From positions 1-8,808 of the forward strand of contig CAJTSY010000098.1 of the NCBI GenBank assembly GCA_910578995.1: a stretch of DNA of 8,808 bases. Direction: 5' to 3'. Of the stretch, positions 1 to 5,977 are shown in pieces. This DNA is from an uncultured Acetatifactor sp. GTDB lineage: Bacteria; Bacillota; Clostridia; Lachnospirales; Lachnospiraceae. The notes beneath the pieces were generated by a model that saw only the letters and a program-made list of their open reading frames with translations, did not search any database and was not told where the DNA came from. A program made the position numbers and the translations under genes. How positions within the stretch are numbered: position 1 is the first letter of the stretch; each line of letters starts with the position of its first letter.

Positions 1-35
1 AGCCCCTGTTGCACACTCTGCACCTGCCCCACATC

Positions 36-1430
36 CTACTTCGCCACAATATTCTGCAGCCACACACCCTTCTTCACCAGTACAAACCCGATGATACATT
101 TGATCCAGTCCGCAATCTGCACCATGGCAAAGATGGCGATCACCGAGATCCCCGTAAACCGGCTCAGACAGTAGGCCACCGGCACGCTGACGCACCAGAC
201 AAACACACTGTCAAACAAAAAAGTCACAATGGTCTTCCCCCCGGAGCGAAGGGTGAAATACGTTGCATGCATAAACGCCGCCTGGGGCATAAAGACAGCC
301 TGGGCAATGATAAACTGCACCGCCAGCGCCTTTACGTCATCAGTGGTATTGTAAATCCGGGGGAACAGGGGCGCGATAAACACCATCAGCAGCGCAACCC
401 CGATACAGGTAAAGACCGAGAAGGCGATGATCTTATTATCCGTATCCCTGGCCTCCTCCATCCTGCCTGCGCCCAAAAGCTGTCCTATGATGATGGCCAC
501 GGCATCCCCCATGGCAATGAAAACCACATTAAATACATTATTAATGGTATTTGCAATATTTAAACCCGCTATTACGTTTAATCCCCTGATGGAATAGCAC
601 TGGGTCAGCATGGCCATTCCCGCCGACCACATGGTCTCGTTGACCAGAAGGGGCGCGCCCTTGATAAAATATTTTCCCGCCAGGTGACCGGGAAGGCGCA
701 GCGTGCGGTAGATGCCTGTTATGTACGGGTTTGCCTCCCTGTGCCTGTGGGTCCAGAGAATCACGACGGCCGCCTCCACATACCTGGAGACCACCGTGGC
801 AATGGCCGCACCCACCACCCCGAGGGCGGGCAGGCCGAATTTCCCGTAGATCAGCAGGTAATTCAGGCACAGGTTCACCAGTACCGCCGCGATCCCCGCC
901 TTCATGGGAACCACCGTCTCGCCGCACTCCCGCAGGGTGCTCACGTAGATCTGCACCATCATAAAGGCAGGCAGGCCCAGAAGCATCACCTTCAGGTAAT
1001 TTTCCCCGTGATAAAGGGCCGCTTCCAGGTCTCCGCCGTCACTGCTGCCGTTCAGGTACATCTGGATCAGGCCGCCCCCCAGTGTCAGAAACAGCAGCAG
1101 GGCCCCCGCTGTCAGGATCAGGGCCATCCAGAATTTATAGCGGAAAGTATGGCGGATTCCTTCCTGGTCCTTCTGTCCGAAATACTGGGCGGTAAAGATT
1201 CCCGCTCCCGCCAGTCCGCCGAATACACACAGATAATACACCATCATCAGCTGGTTGACGATGGCCACCCCGGACATCTGCTCGGTGCCCACCTGCCCCA
1301 CCATGATATTGTCCAACAGCCCCACAAAGTTGGTAATGCCGTTCTGGATCATGATGGGAACCGCCACCGCCAGCACCATTTTGTAGAAAGCCCTGTCCCC
1401 GATAAATTTTTTCGCCGTCTTTCCTGCCAT
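36..1430 (-). CDS. MATE family multidrug/Na+ (H+) antiporter
   Basis: This is a polytopic inner-membrane protein of the MATE (multi antimicrobial extrusion) family, which exports cationic compounds in exchange for H+ or Na+. The substrate cannot be read from the sequence. The protein is 464 residues, the usual family length, with many hydrophobic segments arranged as two homologous halves. The first half begins near residue 15 and contains the typical VGLLDNIMVGQVGT stretch (residues 36-49) and the GGLAGAGIFTAQYFGQ segment (71-86). The second half begins near residue 255 and carries the matching GDAVAIIIGQLLGAGR segment (308-323). An in-frame GTG at 1439 would add three residues. The ATG at 1430 is preferred because GGGGTG lies six bases before it, whereas the GTG has only a poor GC-rich stretch upstream. 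The gene follows the isomerase-like gene by about 110 bases on the same strand and has its own predicted promoter. The family call is very secure; the substrate is unknown. Confidence 0.95.
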   Translation of the reverse strand: MAGKTAKKFIGDRAFYKMVLAVAVPIMIQNGITNFVGLLDNIMVGQVGTEQMSGVAIVNQLMMVYYLCVFGGLAGAGIFTAQYFGQKDQEGIRHTFRYKFWMALILTAGALLLFLTLGGGLIQMYLNGSSDGGDLEAALYHGENYLKVMLLGLPAFMMVQIYVSTLRECGETVVPMKAGIAAVLVNLCLNYLLIYGKFGLPALGVVGAAIATVVSRYVEAAVVILWTHRHREANPYITGIYRTLRLPGHLAGKYFIKGAPLLVNETMWSAGMAMLTQCYSIRGLNVIAGLNIANTINNVFNVVFIAMGDAVAIIIGQLLGAGRMEEARDTDNKIIAFSVFTCIGVALLMVFIAPLFPRIYNTTDDVKALAVQFIIAQAVFMPQAAFMHATYFTLRSGGKTIVTFLFDSVFVWCVSVPVAYCLSRFTGISVIAIFAMVQIADWIKCIIGFVLVKKGVWLQNIVAK

Positions 1431-1474
1431 TTTGCTCACCCCGCCGCTTTTGTTTTTCTATTGATACTACTGGT

Positions 1475-1489
1475 CTGCGCATGACGCAG
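1475..1489. promoter_or_regulatory. Small inverted repeat at the predicted MATE start site
   Basis: CTGCG and CGCAG (1475-1479 and 1485-1489) form a perfect 5-bp inverted repeat with a 5-base centre. It lies at the predicted transcription start of the MATE gene, a usual place for a repressor operator. The arms are short and could occur by chance, and no regulator gene lies next to it. Confidence 0.2.
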
Positions 1490-1496
1490 TCTATCT

Positions 1497-1524
1497 ATCA
1501 TACCACATTGCCGCGTAAATGCAA
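1497..1524 (-). promoter_or_regulatory. Predicted sigma-A promoter for the MATE gene
   Basis: On the minus strand, TTGCAT (1519-1524) is separated by 16 bases from TATGAT (1497-1502). Transcription would start near 1490, giving a leader of about 60 bases before the ATG at 1430. This suggests the MATE gene can be expressed independently of the isomerase-like gene upstream, although no terminator lies between them and read-through is possible. Confidence 0.6.
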
Positions 1525-1544
1525 GGGGTGAAACGCGCAAAATC

Positions 1545-2381
1545 TTAAACCTCCGCGTACTTCCTGGACATAAAATGCTTCACCCTCTGGTTGTTCTCGG
1601 GCTTTGTCTCCTCCAGGACGGCATGGATAAACGGCTTATGCTCTTTCATAAATTTTAAGACAGGCACATAGTCCATCTCCCCCAGTCCGCATCCCATGGA
1701 AAGCAGCCTGCCCTCCCGGACAGCACAGTCTTTTAGATGCACCACCGCAATATCGGGCCCCAACAGTTCGATGGCCTCCTGTATCACGGCCTGCCTGTCC
1801 CCGTAATTTTCCACGTCCAACAGATTCACCGGATCAAAAATGATCTGAAGGTTCGGGGAGTCTATCTCGTCCAACACCTTTCTGGCACATGCCGGATTCC
1901 ACACGATATGGCGGTATACAGGCTCTATGGCCACCACCACCCCCATCTTCTGCGCGTATTTTACAATGGGGCGGAGATTTTTGGTAAAAGTATGCAGCGC
2001 CTCCTCTGTATGGCATTCCGGCGTATAGGCGTAAGTCTCGTTGGGCGCACCGGTCTCCGTTCCCACCACGCCGCAGCCCAGCCAGGACGCAAAGCGGATA
2101 TGCGCCATATAGCGGCGCACCGTCTCGGCCTGCTGTTTCTTATTGGGATTCGCCAGGTTCAGGTAACATCCCAGGACTGCTATATCCACCTGATTTTTGG
2201 CAAAAACATTCTTTATGTACATGGCCAGTCCCGGCGTCAGCGCCTCATCCGTGATGGGAAATTCATCGATAACCTTGGACAAAGCCAGGTGGCCGCAGGT
2301 GAACCCCAACTGATGCACCTGGGCGATCCGCTCCTCAAAGGGAAGCTTCGCGGTATCATGTATTCTGATTCCTAACTGCAT
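1545..2381 (-). CDS. Sugar phosphate isomerase/epimerase (xylose isomerase-like TIM barrel)
   Basis: This 278-residue protein is probably a soluble cytoplasmic, divalent-metal-dependent sugar isomerase or epimerase of the xylose isomerase-like / AP endonuclease 2 superfamily. The expected metal ligands for the fold are visible: Glu153 in VVAIEPVY, Asp183 in IIFDPVN, His215 in VVHLKD and Glu257/258 in VLEETKPE. The N-terminal barrel strand (LGIRIHD) and the GTETGAPNE segment near residue 110 also fit. The start at 2381 is supported by GGAGG nine bases upstream. The length is typical of such proteins. The superfamily is clear but the substrate is not. It is too short and too unlike UxuA to be mannonate dehydratase. 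Other hexuronate genes lie about 2.5 kb away, so a role with sugar acids is possible but only inferred from proximity. Confidence 0.88.
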   Translation of the reverse strand: MQLGIRIHDTAKLPFEERIAQVHQLGFTCGHLALSKVIDEFPITDEALTPGLAMYIKNVFAKNQVDIAVLGCYLNLANPNKKQQAETVRRYMAHIRFASWLGCGVVGTETGAPNETYAYTPECHTEEALHTFTKNLRPIVKYAQKMGVVVAIEPVYRHIVWNPACARKVLDEIDSPNLQIIFDPVNLLDVENYGDRQAVIQEAIELLGPDIAVVHLKDCAVREGRLLSMGCGLGEMDYVPVLKFMKEHKPFIHAVLEETKPENNQRVKHFMSRKYAEV

Positions 2382-2387
2382 ATCATG

Positions 2388-2395
2388 ATTCCTCC
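2388..2395 (-). promoter_or_regulatory. Ribosome binding site of the isomerase-like gene
   Basis: GGAGGAAT on the minus strand, with the GGAGG core nine bases before the ATG at 2381. This strong Shine-Dalgarno site fixes the start. Confidence 0.8.
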
Positions 2396-2409
2396 ATTTT
2401 TACTGTTTT

Positions 2410-2438
2410 CAGGAACCGTAAAAACAACGGCTCTCCTG
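2410..2438 (-). promoter_or_regulatory. Hairpin at the 5' end of the isomerase leader
   Basis: In the minus-strand transcript, CAGGA pairs with TCCTG and GCCGT with ACGGT (one G-U pair). Together they make a 10-bp stem with a two-base bulge and a seven-base loop, TGTTTTT. It begins only a few bases after the predicted transcription start (about 2445) and ends about 15 bases before the ribosome binding site. It has no following T-run of terminator type and is more likely an mRNA-stabilising 5' stem or a regulatory leader. Confidence 0.4.
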
Positions 2439-2451
2439 ATTCTTTACTGCT

Positions 2452-2481
2452 ATCATAGCATATATGGAGAGCTGTCCGCAA
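2452..2481 (-). promoter_or_regulatory. Predicted sigma-A promoter for the isomerase-like gene
   Basis: On the minus strand, TTGCGG (2476-2481) and TATGAT (2452-2457) are 18 bases apart. Initiation near 2445 would give a 5' leader of about 64 bases containing a hairpin. It lies just downstream of the histidine kinase remnant, so the isomerase gene does not depend on that broken gene. Confidence 0.6.
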
Positions 2482-2515
2482 GACCTATACTCGTGAGCGC
2501 AATCATTCTTGCCGG

Positions 2516-2893
2516 TCACTCCCTCACCACAGGAAAACAGATCCGCATCTCGAACCCCTTCCCCCACCCGGAAGCCGCCTCCATGGACAGGCCCAGATCC
2601 CGGGCGATCTCCCTGGCCAGATAGAGCCCCATCCCGGCGGCCTCCTTCCTGCCCTCCCCGGAATGGCCGGTAAAGCCTTTCTCAAAAATATAGGGCAGAT
2701 CACAGCTTCGCACGCCGCTTCCGTTATCCCGCACAGACAGCACGTTACTGCGCTCTCCCGCGGTACCTCCCGCAGCTTTTCTCAGCAGCTCCTCGTGGTA
2801 TTCATCCGGCATCTCCAGGAATGAGTAAAAGGCACGCTCCCGGTTCCGCTCCAGAAAAAGAAGAACTGCGATAAACCACGGTGTGTATTGCAG
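2516..2893 (-). pseudogene. Remnant of a BceS-like sensor histidine kinase
   Basis: The reading frame ends at 2516 with a clear ATPase C-terminal half: a G1 box DNGSGV (2711-2728), the F-box-like YIFEKGFTG, and a G2 box GMGLYLA followed by a GLSMEAASGWGKG strand. DLPYIFEKGFTG is characteristic of intramembrane-sensing (BceS/YxdK-type) kinases that partner peptide-antibiotic ABC transporters. Upstream in the same frame is one hydrophobic segment (YTPWFIAVLLFLE) and a linker (RAFYSFLEMPDEYHEELLRKA). The DHp domain with its phospho-accepting His and the ATP-lid N box, which should lie between linker and G1 box, are absent, so roughly 120-150 residues look deleted. No ATG, GTG or TTG start with a ribosome site occurs before the linker. 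No response regulator or ABC transporter is adjacent. The fragment cannot be a working kinase; calling it a relic rather than a small regulatory protein is inference. Confidence 0.7.
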
Positions 2894-2906
2894 CAGACGG
2901 CCCCCC

Positions 2907-2938
2907 GGAAAGAGGGGCTGCCAGACAGCAGCCCCTCC
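2907..2938 (-). terminator. Rho-independent terminator of the AI-2E family gene
   Basis: On the minus strand, AGGGGCTGC and GCAGCCCCT form a GC-rich stem around a short loop (TGTCTG), followed by CTTTCC. The T-run is short, but the hairpin is stable and lies about 100 bases after the stop of the AI-2E family gene. It separates that gene from the kinase remnant. Confidence 0.6.
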
Positions 2939-3035
2939 GATGATTCGTACATTATGCCGGACAGCTTTACCTGCCCATGTCTTAATGGACACTATGGGCT
3001 GATCGATCAGCCGGTATCGTACCGAAATCCGCCCT

Positions 3036-4382
3036 TTATCTCCTGCCGTTTTTACGTCCCCGTTTCCCTGCCGCAGACTTTCCCTCCCCGGAAGGCAGAG
3101 AATCCGCTGACCCCTTCTCCTGGAAAGCCAGGGTACCCGCTGACCTTTTTCCCCCGAAAGACGGGTCACTTCCGTCCCTTTTCTCCCCTGAAGACATATA
3201 ACCCTCCGGCCGTCCCGCCTCCCCTGGCACTCGTACAGCCGCTATATTCCTTCCTTTATTCCGTTTGTTGACACTCTCGCGCAGCAGGGCATAACAGGAA
3301 GACATCAGCGGTATGAAGAAAAGCATGCCTGCGATACCGAAGAGACTGCCGCCCACGCTCACCGCCATCAGCACCCAGATGGCAGGCAGCCCCACGGAAT
3401 TTCCCACCACCCTGGGATAGATCAGGTTTCCCTCCAACTGCTGCAGGATCAGGAACAGAATCACAAACCACAGCGCCATGAGGGGATTATCAATGAGAAT
3501 CAGGAACGCCCCCACCACGCACCCGATAAACGCGCCCACTATGGGAATCAGCGCCGTGAAGGCAATCAGAACACCGATCATCAGCGCATAAGGCATTCCA
3601 AACAGGCTCATGGACACCACAAACATGGTGCCCAGGATCACCGCCTCCAGACACTGTCCCGTGATAAAGCTGCTGAAATTCTTATACAGGAGACTGCAGA
3701 TTTCCAGAATGCGGCTTCCCACGGCTTCCGGCAGGTAAGCCCAGAGGATCCTGCGCCCCTGGTTCCCCAGCCTCTCTTTCTGTGACAGAATATAAAGTGC
3801 AAATATAAACGAAATCACGGTATTTACCACCCCTGATATGATTCCGCTTGCCACGCTGAAGGTGGAATTCAGCACATCCCCCGCACCGTTTTTCAGGAAA
3901 TCAAAGATACTGTTCAGAATGGCCTCCCAGTTCATCTCCAGTTCTTCCAGTTTCTCCACCTGCCTGGCCAGTTCCGGATACTGCCTGGTCAGCCTGTCCA
4001 GTTCCTCGATAACCCTGTCCAGAAAGCCGGGAATCTTCTTCCCCACCTCCGCGGCGGTGGATGCCACCTGGGGTACCACCGTGCCTATGACCACAGTGAT
4101 CACAAGCACCACGGCCACCAGGGCCAGCACCAGGCTTACGGGCCGTTTCAGCCTGCCCGCGCTCCTCCCCTTCCAGAATGCAAACAGCTTCTCCTCAATG
4201 GCCCGCATGGGGATGTTCAGCACGAAGGCAATGACTCCGCCCACAACAAAAGGGGATAAAATACTGAACAGAAAACCAATCCCCTGAAACACTTCCTCAC
4301 TGTAGATCAACACAAGCACCAGAAACGCCGCCAACAGCATCAGATGCGTGACCTGCCTGATCTTCTCTTTGCCAAATCCCAT
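3036..4382 (-). CDS. AI-2E/PerM family membrane transporter with repetitive C-terminal tail
   Basis: This is a polytopic membrane protein of the AI-2E transporter (PerM/YtvI/TqsA-like) family. Known members export autoinducer-2, act as Na+(Li+)/H+ antiporters or have unknown roles, so the substrate here is open. Features include an N-terminal pair of hydrophobic segments (residues 12-55), an amphipathic soluble region rich in charged residues (about 95-165), and the conserved C-terminal membrane block with ALIPIVGAFIG and the LEGNLIYPRVVGNSVGLP motif. The family core ends near residue 371. A further 77 residues follow that are hydrophilic and rich in Gly, Ser, Lys and Arg, with four degenerate 11-residue repeats (397-440), ending in a very basic stretch. 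The ATG at 4382 is preceded by GGAAGGTGAG. The gene is monocistronic, with its own promoter and a terminator behind it. The tail is unusual for the family. Confidence 0.9.
   Translation of the reverse strand: MGFGKEKIRQVTHLMLLAAFLVLVLIYSEEVFQGIGFLFSILSPFVVGGVIAFVLNIPMRAIEEKLFAFWKGRSAGRLKRPVSLVLALVAVVLVITVVIGTVVPQVASTAAEVGKKIPGFLDRVIEELDRLTRQYPELARQVEKLEELEMNWEAILNSIFDFLKNGAGDVLNSTFSVASGIISGVVNTVISFIFALYILSQKERLGNQGRRILWAYLPEAVGSRILEICSLLYKNFSSFITGQCLEAVILGTMFVVSMSLFGMPYALMIGVLIAFTALIPIVGAFIGCVVGAFLILIDNPLMALWFVILFLILQQLEGNLIYPRVVGNSVGLPAIWVLMAVSVGGSLFGIAGMLFFIPLMSSCYALLRESVNKRNKGRNIAAVRVPGEAGRPEGYMSSGEKRDGSDPSFGGKRSAGTLAFQEKGSADSLPSGEGKSAAGKRGRKNGRR
3063..3194. repeat. Four degenerate 33-bp tandem repeats in the AI-2E gene tail
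   Basis: Read on the plus strand, units start near 3062, 3095, 3128 and 3161, each 33 bases. They share a pattern of CCGCTGACC, then a pyrimidine-rich block and an AAG ending; the units at 3095 and 3128 are the most alike. In the minus-strand protein they give four 11-residue units: SSGEKRDGSDP, SFGGKRSAGTL, AFQEKGSADSL and PSGEGKSAAGK. Because 33 is a multiple of three, unit gain or loss keeps the gene in frame. The same periodicity creates stop-poor frames on the opposite strand, which explains an apparent antisense frame there. Confidence 0.75.
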
Positions 4383-4406
4383 TTTTTCTCACCTTCCACA
4401 ATGTAT

Positions 4407-4418
4407 TTTCCCGGGAAA
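4407..4418. promoter_or_regulatory. 12-bp perfect palindrome in the AI-2E gene leader
   Basis: TTTCCCGGGAAA is a perfect 12-bp palindrome about 25 bases upstream of the AI-2E gene start and inside its predicted leader. It resembles the TTTCCGGG-type arms found upstream of the regulator promoter at 4749-4773, so one DNA-binding protein might recognise both. This is suggestive only. Confidence 0.3.
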
Positions 4419-4464
4419 TCCAAAAAATCCCGCCGTCTCCGTATCTCCGGGTTCCCTTTCCCTA

Positions 4465-4493
4465 ATTATACAGAGAACTCCCGAAAACATCAA
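4465..4493 (-). promoter_or_regulatory. Predicted sigma-A promoter for the AI-2E family gene
   Basis: On the minus strand, TTGATG (4488-4493) lies 17 bases from a consensus TATAAT (4465-4470). The transcript would begin near 4458, giving a leader of about 75 bases. The near-consensus elements and ideal spacing make this a strong call. Confidence 0.75.
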
Positions 4494-4684
4494 CCGAAAA
4501 CCGCAGGATTTTTAATTCGTGCACTTAAAACTCTTTTTGGCGCTTTAGTTTCTTACAGGATCACCCCCTGTTTGAAGATTGCCATATCATGATACCCGCC
4601 TTCCTCACTGCGGACTTTCCTGCCGGAGGCAAGCGCCCGGAACCATGAACGCCCACAGAATTTCACAGCGTTCCCATTGCAATC

Positions 4685-4700
4685 ATGTAAGTGCTTACAT
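4685..4700. promoter_or_regulatory. LacI-family operator-like palindrome (distal site)
   Basis: ATGTAAGTGCTTACAT has perfect 7-bp arms (ATGTAAG/CTTACAT) around a TG centre. It has the size and form of a LacI/CcpA-family operator and fits the catabolite-response consensus except for the first central base (T where C is usual). It lies about 90 bases upstream of the -35 element of the adjacent LacI-type gene. A related copy overlaps that gene's leader at 4831-4846. It may bind the neighbouring regulator or CcpA. Confidence 0.55.
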
Positions 4701-4748
4701 TCCCTATTTTACTGCTTTCCGGAGAATTCGTCAATGAGAAAATCCTTA

Positions 4749-4773
4749 TTTCCGGGAAAAGGCAGCCCGGAAA
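4749..4773. promoter_or_regulatory. 8-bp inverted repeat upstream of the regulator promoter
   Basis: TTTCCGGG (4749-4756) and CCCGGAAA (4766-4773) are perfect 8-bp inverted arms around a 9-base centre. They end 17 bases before the -35 element of the LacI-type gene. The position suits an activator or repressor site. A terminator is unlikely because neither strand has a T-run after the stem. Confidence 0.4.
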
Positions 4774-4790
4774 AAATATCGGGAAATCCC

Positions 4791-4818
4791 TTGCAAAAAA
4801 AACAGTGTTTGCTATAAT
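4791..4818 (+). promoter_or_regulatory. Predicted sigma-A promoter for the LacI-type gene and possibly uxaC
   Basis: TTGCAA (4791-4796) is 16 bases from a consensus TATAAT (4813-4818). Transcription would begin near 4825, about 42 bases before the regulator start, and would run straight into the operator-like element at 4831-4846. No terminator follows the regulator, so uxaC may be co-transcribed. Confidence 0.8.
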
Positions 4819-4830
4819 AAAGGAAGGCTA

Positions 4831-4846
4831 TTGAAACTACTTACAT
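4831..4846. promoter_or_regulatory. LacI-family operator-like site (promoter-proximal copy)
   Basis: TTGAAACTACTTACAT matches the palindrome at 4685-4700 at 12 of 16 positions, with an identical CTTACAT right arm and a weaker left arm. It lies just downstream of the predicted transcription start, where a bound repressor would block initiation or elongation. Centre-to-centre distance to the upstream copy is 146 bases. Confidence 0.45.
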
Positions 4847-4866
4847 TTCTATCATGAGGACTGCCA

Positions 4867-5892
4867 ATGACAATATACGATATCTCCGAAAAAGCCGGCG
4901 TGTCCATCGCCACAGTCTCCCGGGTACTGAACGGAAGCCGGAATGTAAGCGACAAGACCCGCGAACGGGTTATGGATATAATCGAACGCTATGGGTACAC
5001 CCCCAATGCCTTCGCCAGGGGACTTGGCCTGAATACCATGAAGACCATGGGCATCATGTGCGCGGACAGTTCGGATCCTTACCTGGCAAAAGCGGTCTAC
5101 TACATTGAGCAGAAGCTTCGCGCCAACGGGTATGACAGCCTCCTGTGCTGTACAGGGTATGACCCCGGGGCCAAGGCTGCCTCCATGGACCTGCTGCTCA
5201 CCAAGAAAGTGGACGGCGTCATCCTGGCAGGATCCAATTTCGTCCATGAAAAAGAATGGGAAAACCGCTACATTGCGGAAGCCGCCTCACAGATTCCGGT
5301 CATGCTGCTGAACGCGGATCTGGATGTTCCCAATGTCTACAGCGTGCTTTGCGACGATTCTGCCTCCGTATACGAGGCTACTCTGCACATGCTTCAGGAC
5401 GGCATCAGGGATATCCTGTATTTCTACAATTCCAGTTCCTACAGCGGAAAGCATAAGCTGGCAGGTTATCTGGCCGCCATGGAAAAAGAGGGCAACGAAT
5501 CCATGACCCGGTTTTATCACGGCTCCCAGGAGGATATTCCCGCCATGGCCCGGGAGCTGAGAGAGCTTCATGACAGCGGAAGTGTTTTTCACGGCGTGAT
5601 CGCCTCGGACGACACGCTGGCCATGGCTGCCTTAAAATATGCACGGGAAATGAATTACCGGATTCCGGAGGATTTTTCCGTGGTGGGTTATAATAACTCC
5701 ATGCTGACCATGTGCTGCGAACCGGAACTGACAAGCGTGGACAATAAACTGGAAACTCTCTGCCAGCACCTGGTCACCACACTTCTGGGCGTGCTGGGAG
5801 GACAGGAAATGCCGAAAAAAACTGTTTTTTCCGGGGAGATCATCACCCGGGGAACTACCCGGTGGCAGAATACCCAGGGCAGCCGGCGGTAG
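4867..5892 (+). CDS. LacI-family transcriptional regulator, probably of uronate use
   Basis: This 341-residue protein is a LacI/GalR-family regulator, of normal family length. Residues 2-23 form the N-terminal helix-turn-helix (TIYDISEKAGVSIATVSRVLNG), followed by the third helix and a hinge region (about 46-60). A periplasmic-binding-protein-like sensing core then starts at TMGIMCADSSDPYLAKAV. The core shows VDGVILAG (115-122), a VVGYNNS strand near residue 273 and a C-terminal TRGTT typical of the family. The ATG at 4867 is preceded by GAGGA at six bases. Uronate isomerase follows 85 bases downstream on the same strand, so it most likely senses a hexuronate or pathway intermediate, as ExuR/KdgR-type LacI regulators do in other Bacillota; that is inference from position. 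Operator-like sites flank its own promoter, suggesting autoregulation. Confidence 0.93.
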   Translation: MTIYDISEKAGVSIATVSRVLNGSRNVSDKTRERVMDIIERYGYTPNAFARGLGLNTMKTMGIMCADSSDPYLAKAVYYIEQKLRANGYDSLLCCTGYDPGAKAASMDLLLTKKVDGVILAGSNFVHEKEWENRYIAEAASQIPVMLLNADLDVPNVYSVLCDDSASVYEATLHMLQDGIRDILYFYNSSSYSGKHKLAGYLAAMEKEGNESMTRFYHGSQEDIPAMARELRELHDSGSVFHGVIASDDTLAMAALKYAREMNYRIPEDFSVVGYNNSMLTMCCEPELTSVDNKLETLCQHLVTTLLGVLGGQEMPKKTVFSGEIITRGTTRWQNTQGSRR

Positions 5893-5907
5893 CATTTAAG
5901 CAAATGC
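5892..5907. promoter_or_regulatory. Inverted repeat between regulator and uxaC
   Basis: GCATTT and AAATGC form perfect 6-bp arms around AAGC, starting at the last base of the regulator stop codon. The nine-base AGCATTTAA occurs here (5891-5899) and again at 5935-5943, 44 bases on. It could be an operator or a weak intercistronic hairpin. No convincing promoter could be placed in this AT-rich 85-base gap. Confidence 0.3.
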
Positions 5908-5977
5908 CAACAGCCCTCCATATAAAATATCTATAGCATTTAAAAAAATATTAATGTGAAAATGGAGAACATGCAAC

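Larger units (their letters stand above)
4383..4866. other. Divergent control region between AI-2E gene and lacI-type gene
   Basis: This 484-base stretch has no credible gene: short open frames in it lack ribosome sites and family resemblance. It holds the minus-strand promoter of the AI-2E gene (4465-4493), the plus-strand promoter of the regulator (4791-4818), two operator-like 16-mers (4685-4700 and 4831-4846), and several TTTCCGG/CCGGAAA palindromic elements (4407-4418, 4716-4722, 4749-4773). The middle part (about 4500-4680) shows no recognisable element. Confidence 0.7.

Noticed and set aside
684..1484. Plus-strand open frame of 266 codons opposite the MATE gene
   Set aside because: The protein is His/Gln/Arg-rich with no membrane or domain signature, and the minus-strand MATE frame explains the sequence fully.
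2888..3271. Plus-strand proline-rich frame with repeats (127 codons)
   Set aside because: The 33-bp repeats are a multiple of three and therefore look repetitive in every frame. The minus-strand AI-2E frame is continuous with a conserved domain, so this is its shadow, and no ribosome site precedes it.
4344..4592. Plus-strand frame of 82 codons in the divergent region
   Set aside because: It overlaps the start and promoter of the AI-2E gene, has no ribosome site and resembles no family.
4749..4773. Rho-independent terminator in the divergent region
   Set aside because: The stem is followed by A-rich sequence on the plus strand and has no T-run on the minus strand after it; it also lies between divergent genes, where no terminator is needed.
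5910..5960. Separate promoter for uxaC within the AT-rich gap
   Set aside because: Several TATAAA-like strings occur but none has an acceptable -35 element at 16-18 bases.
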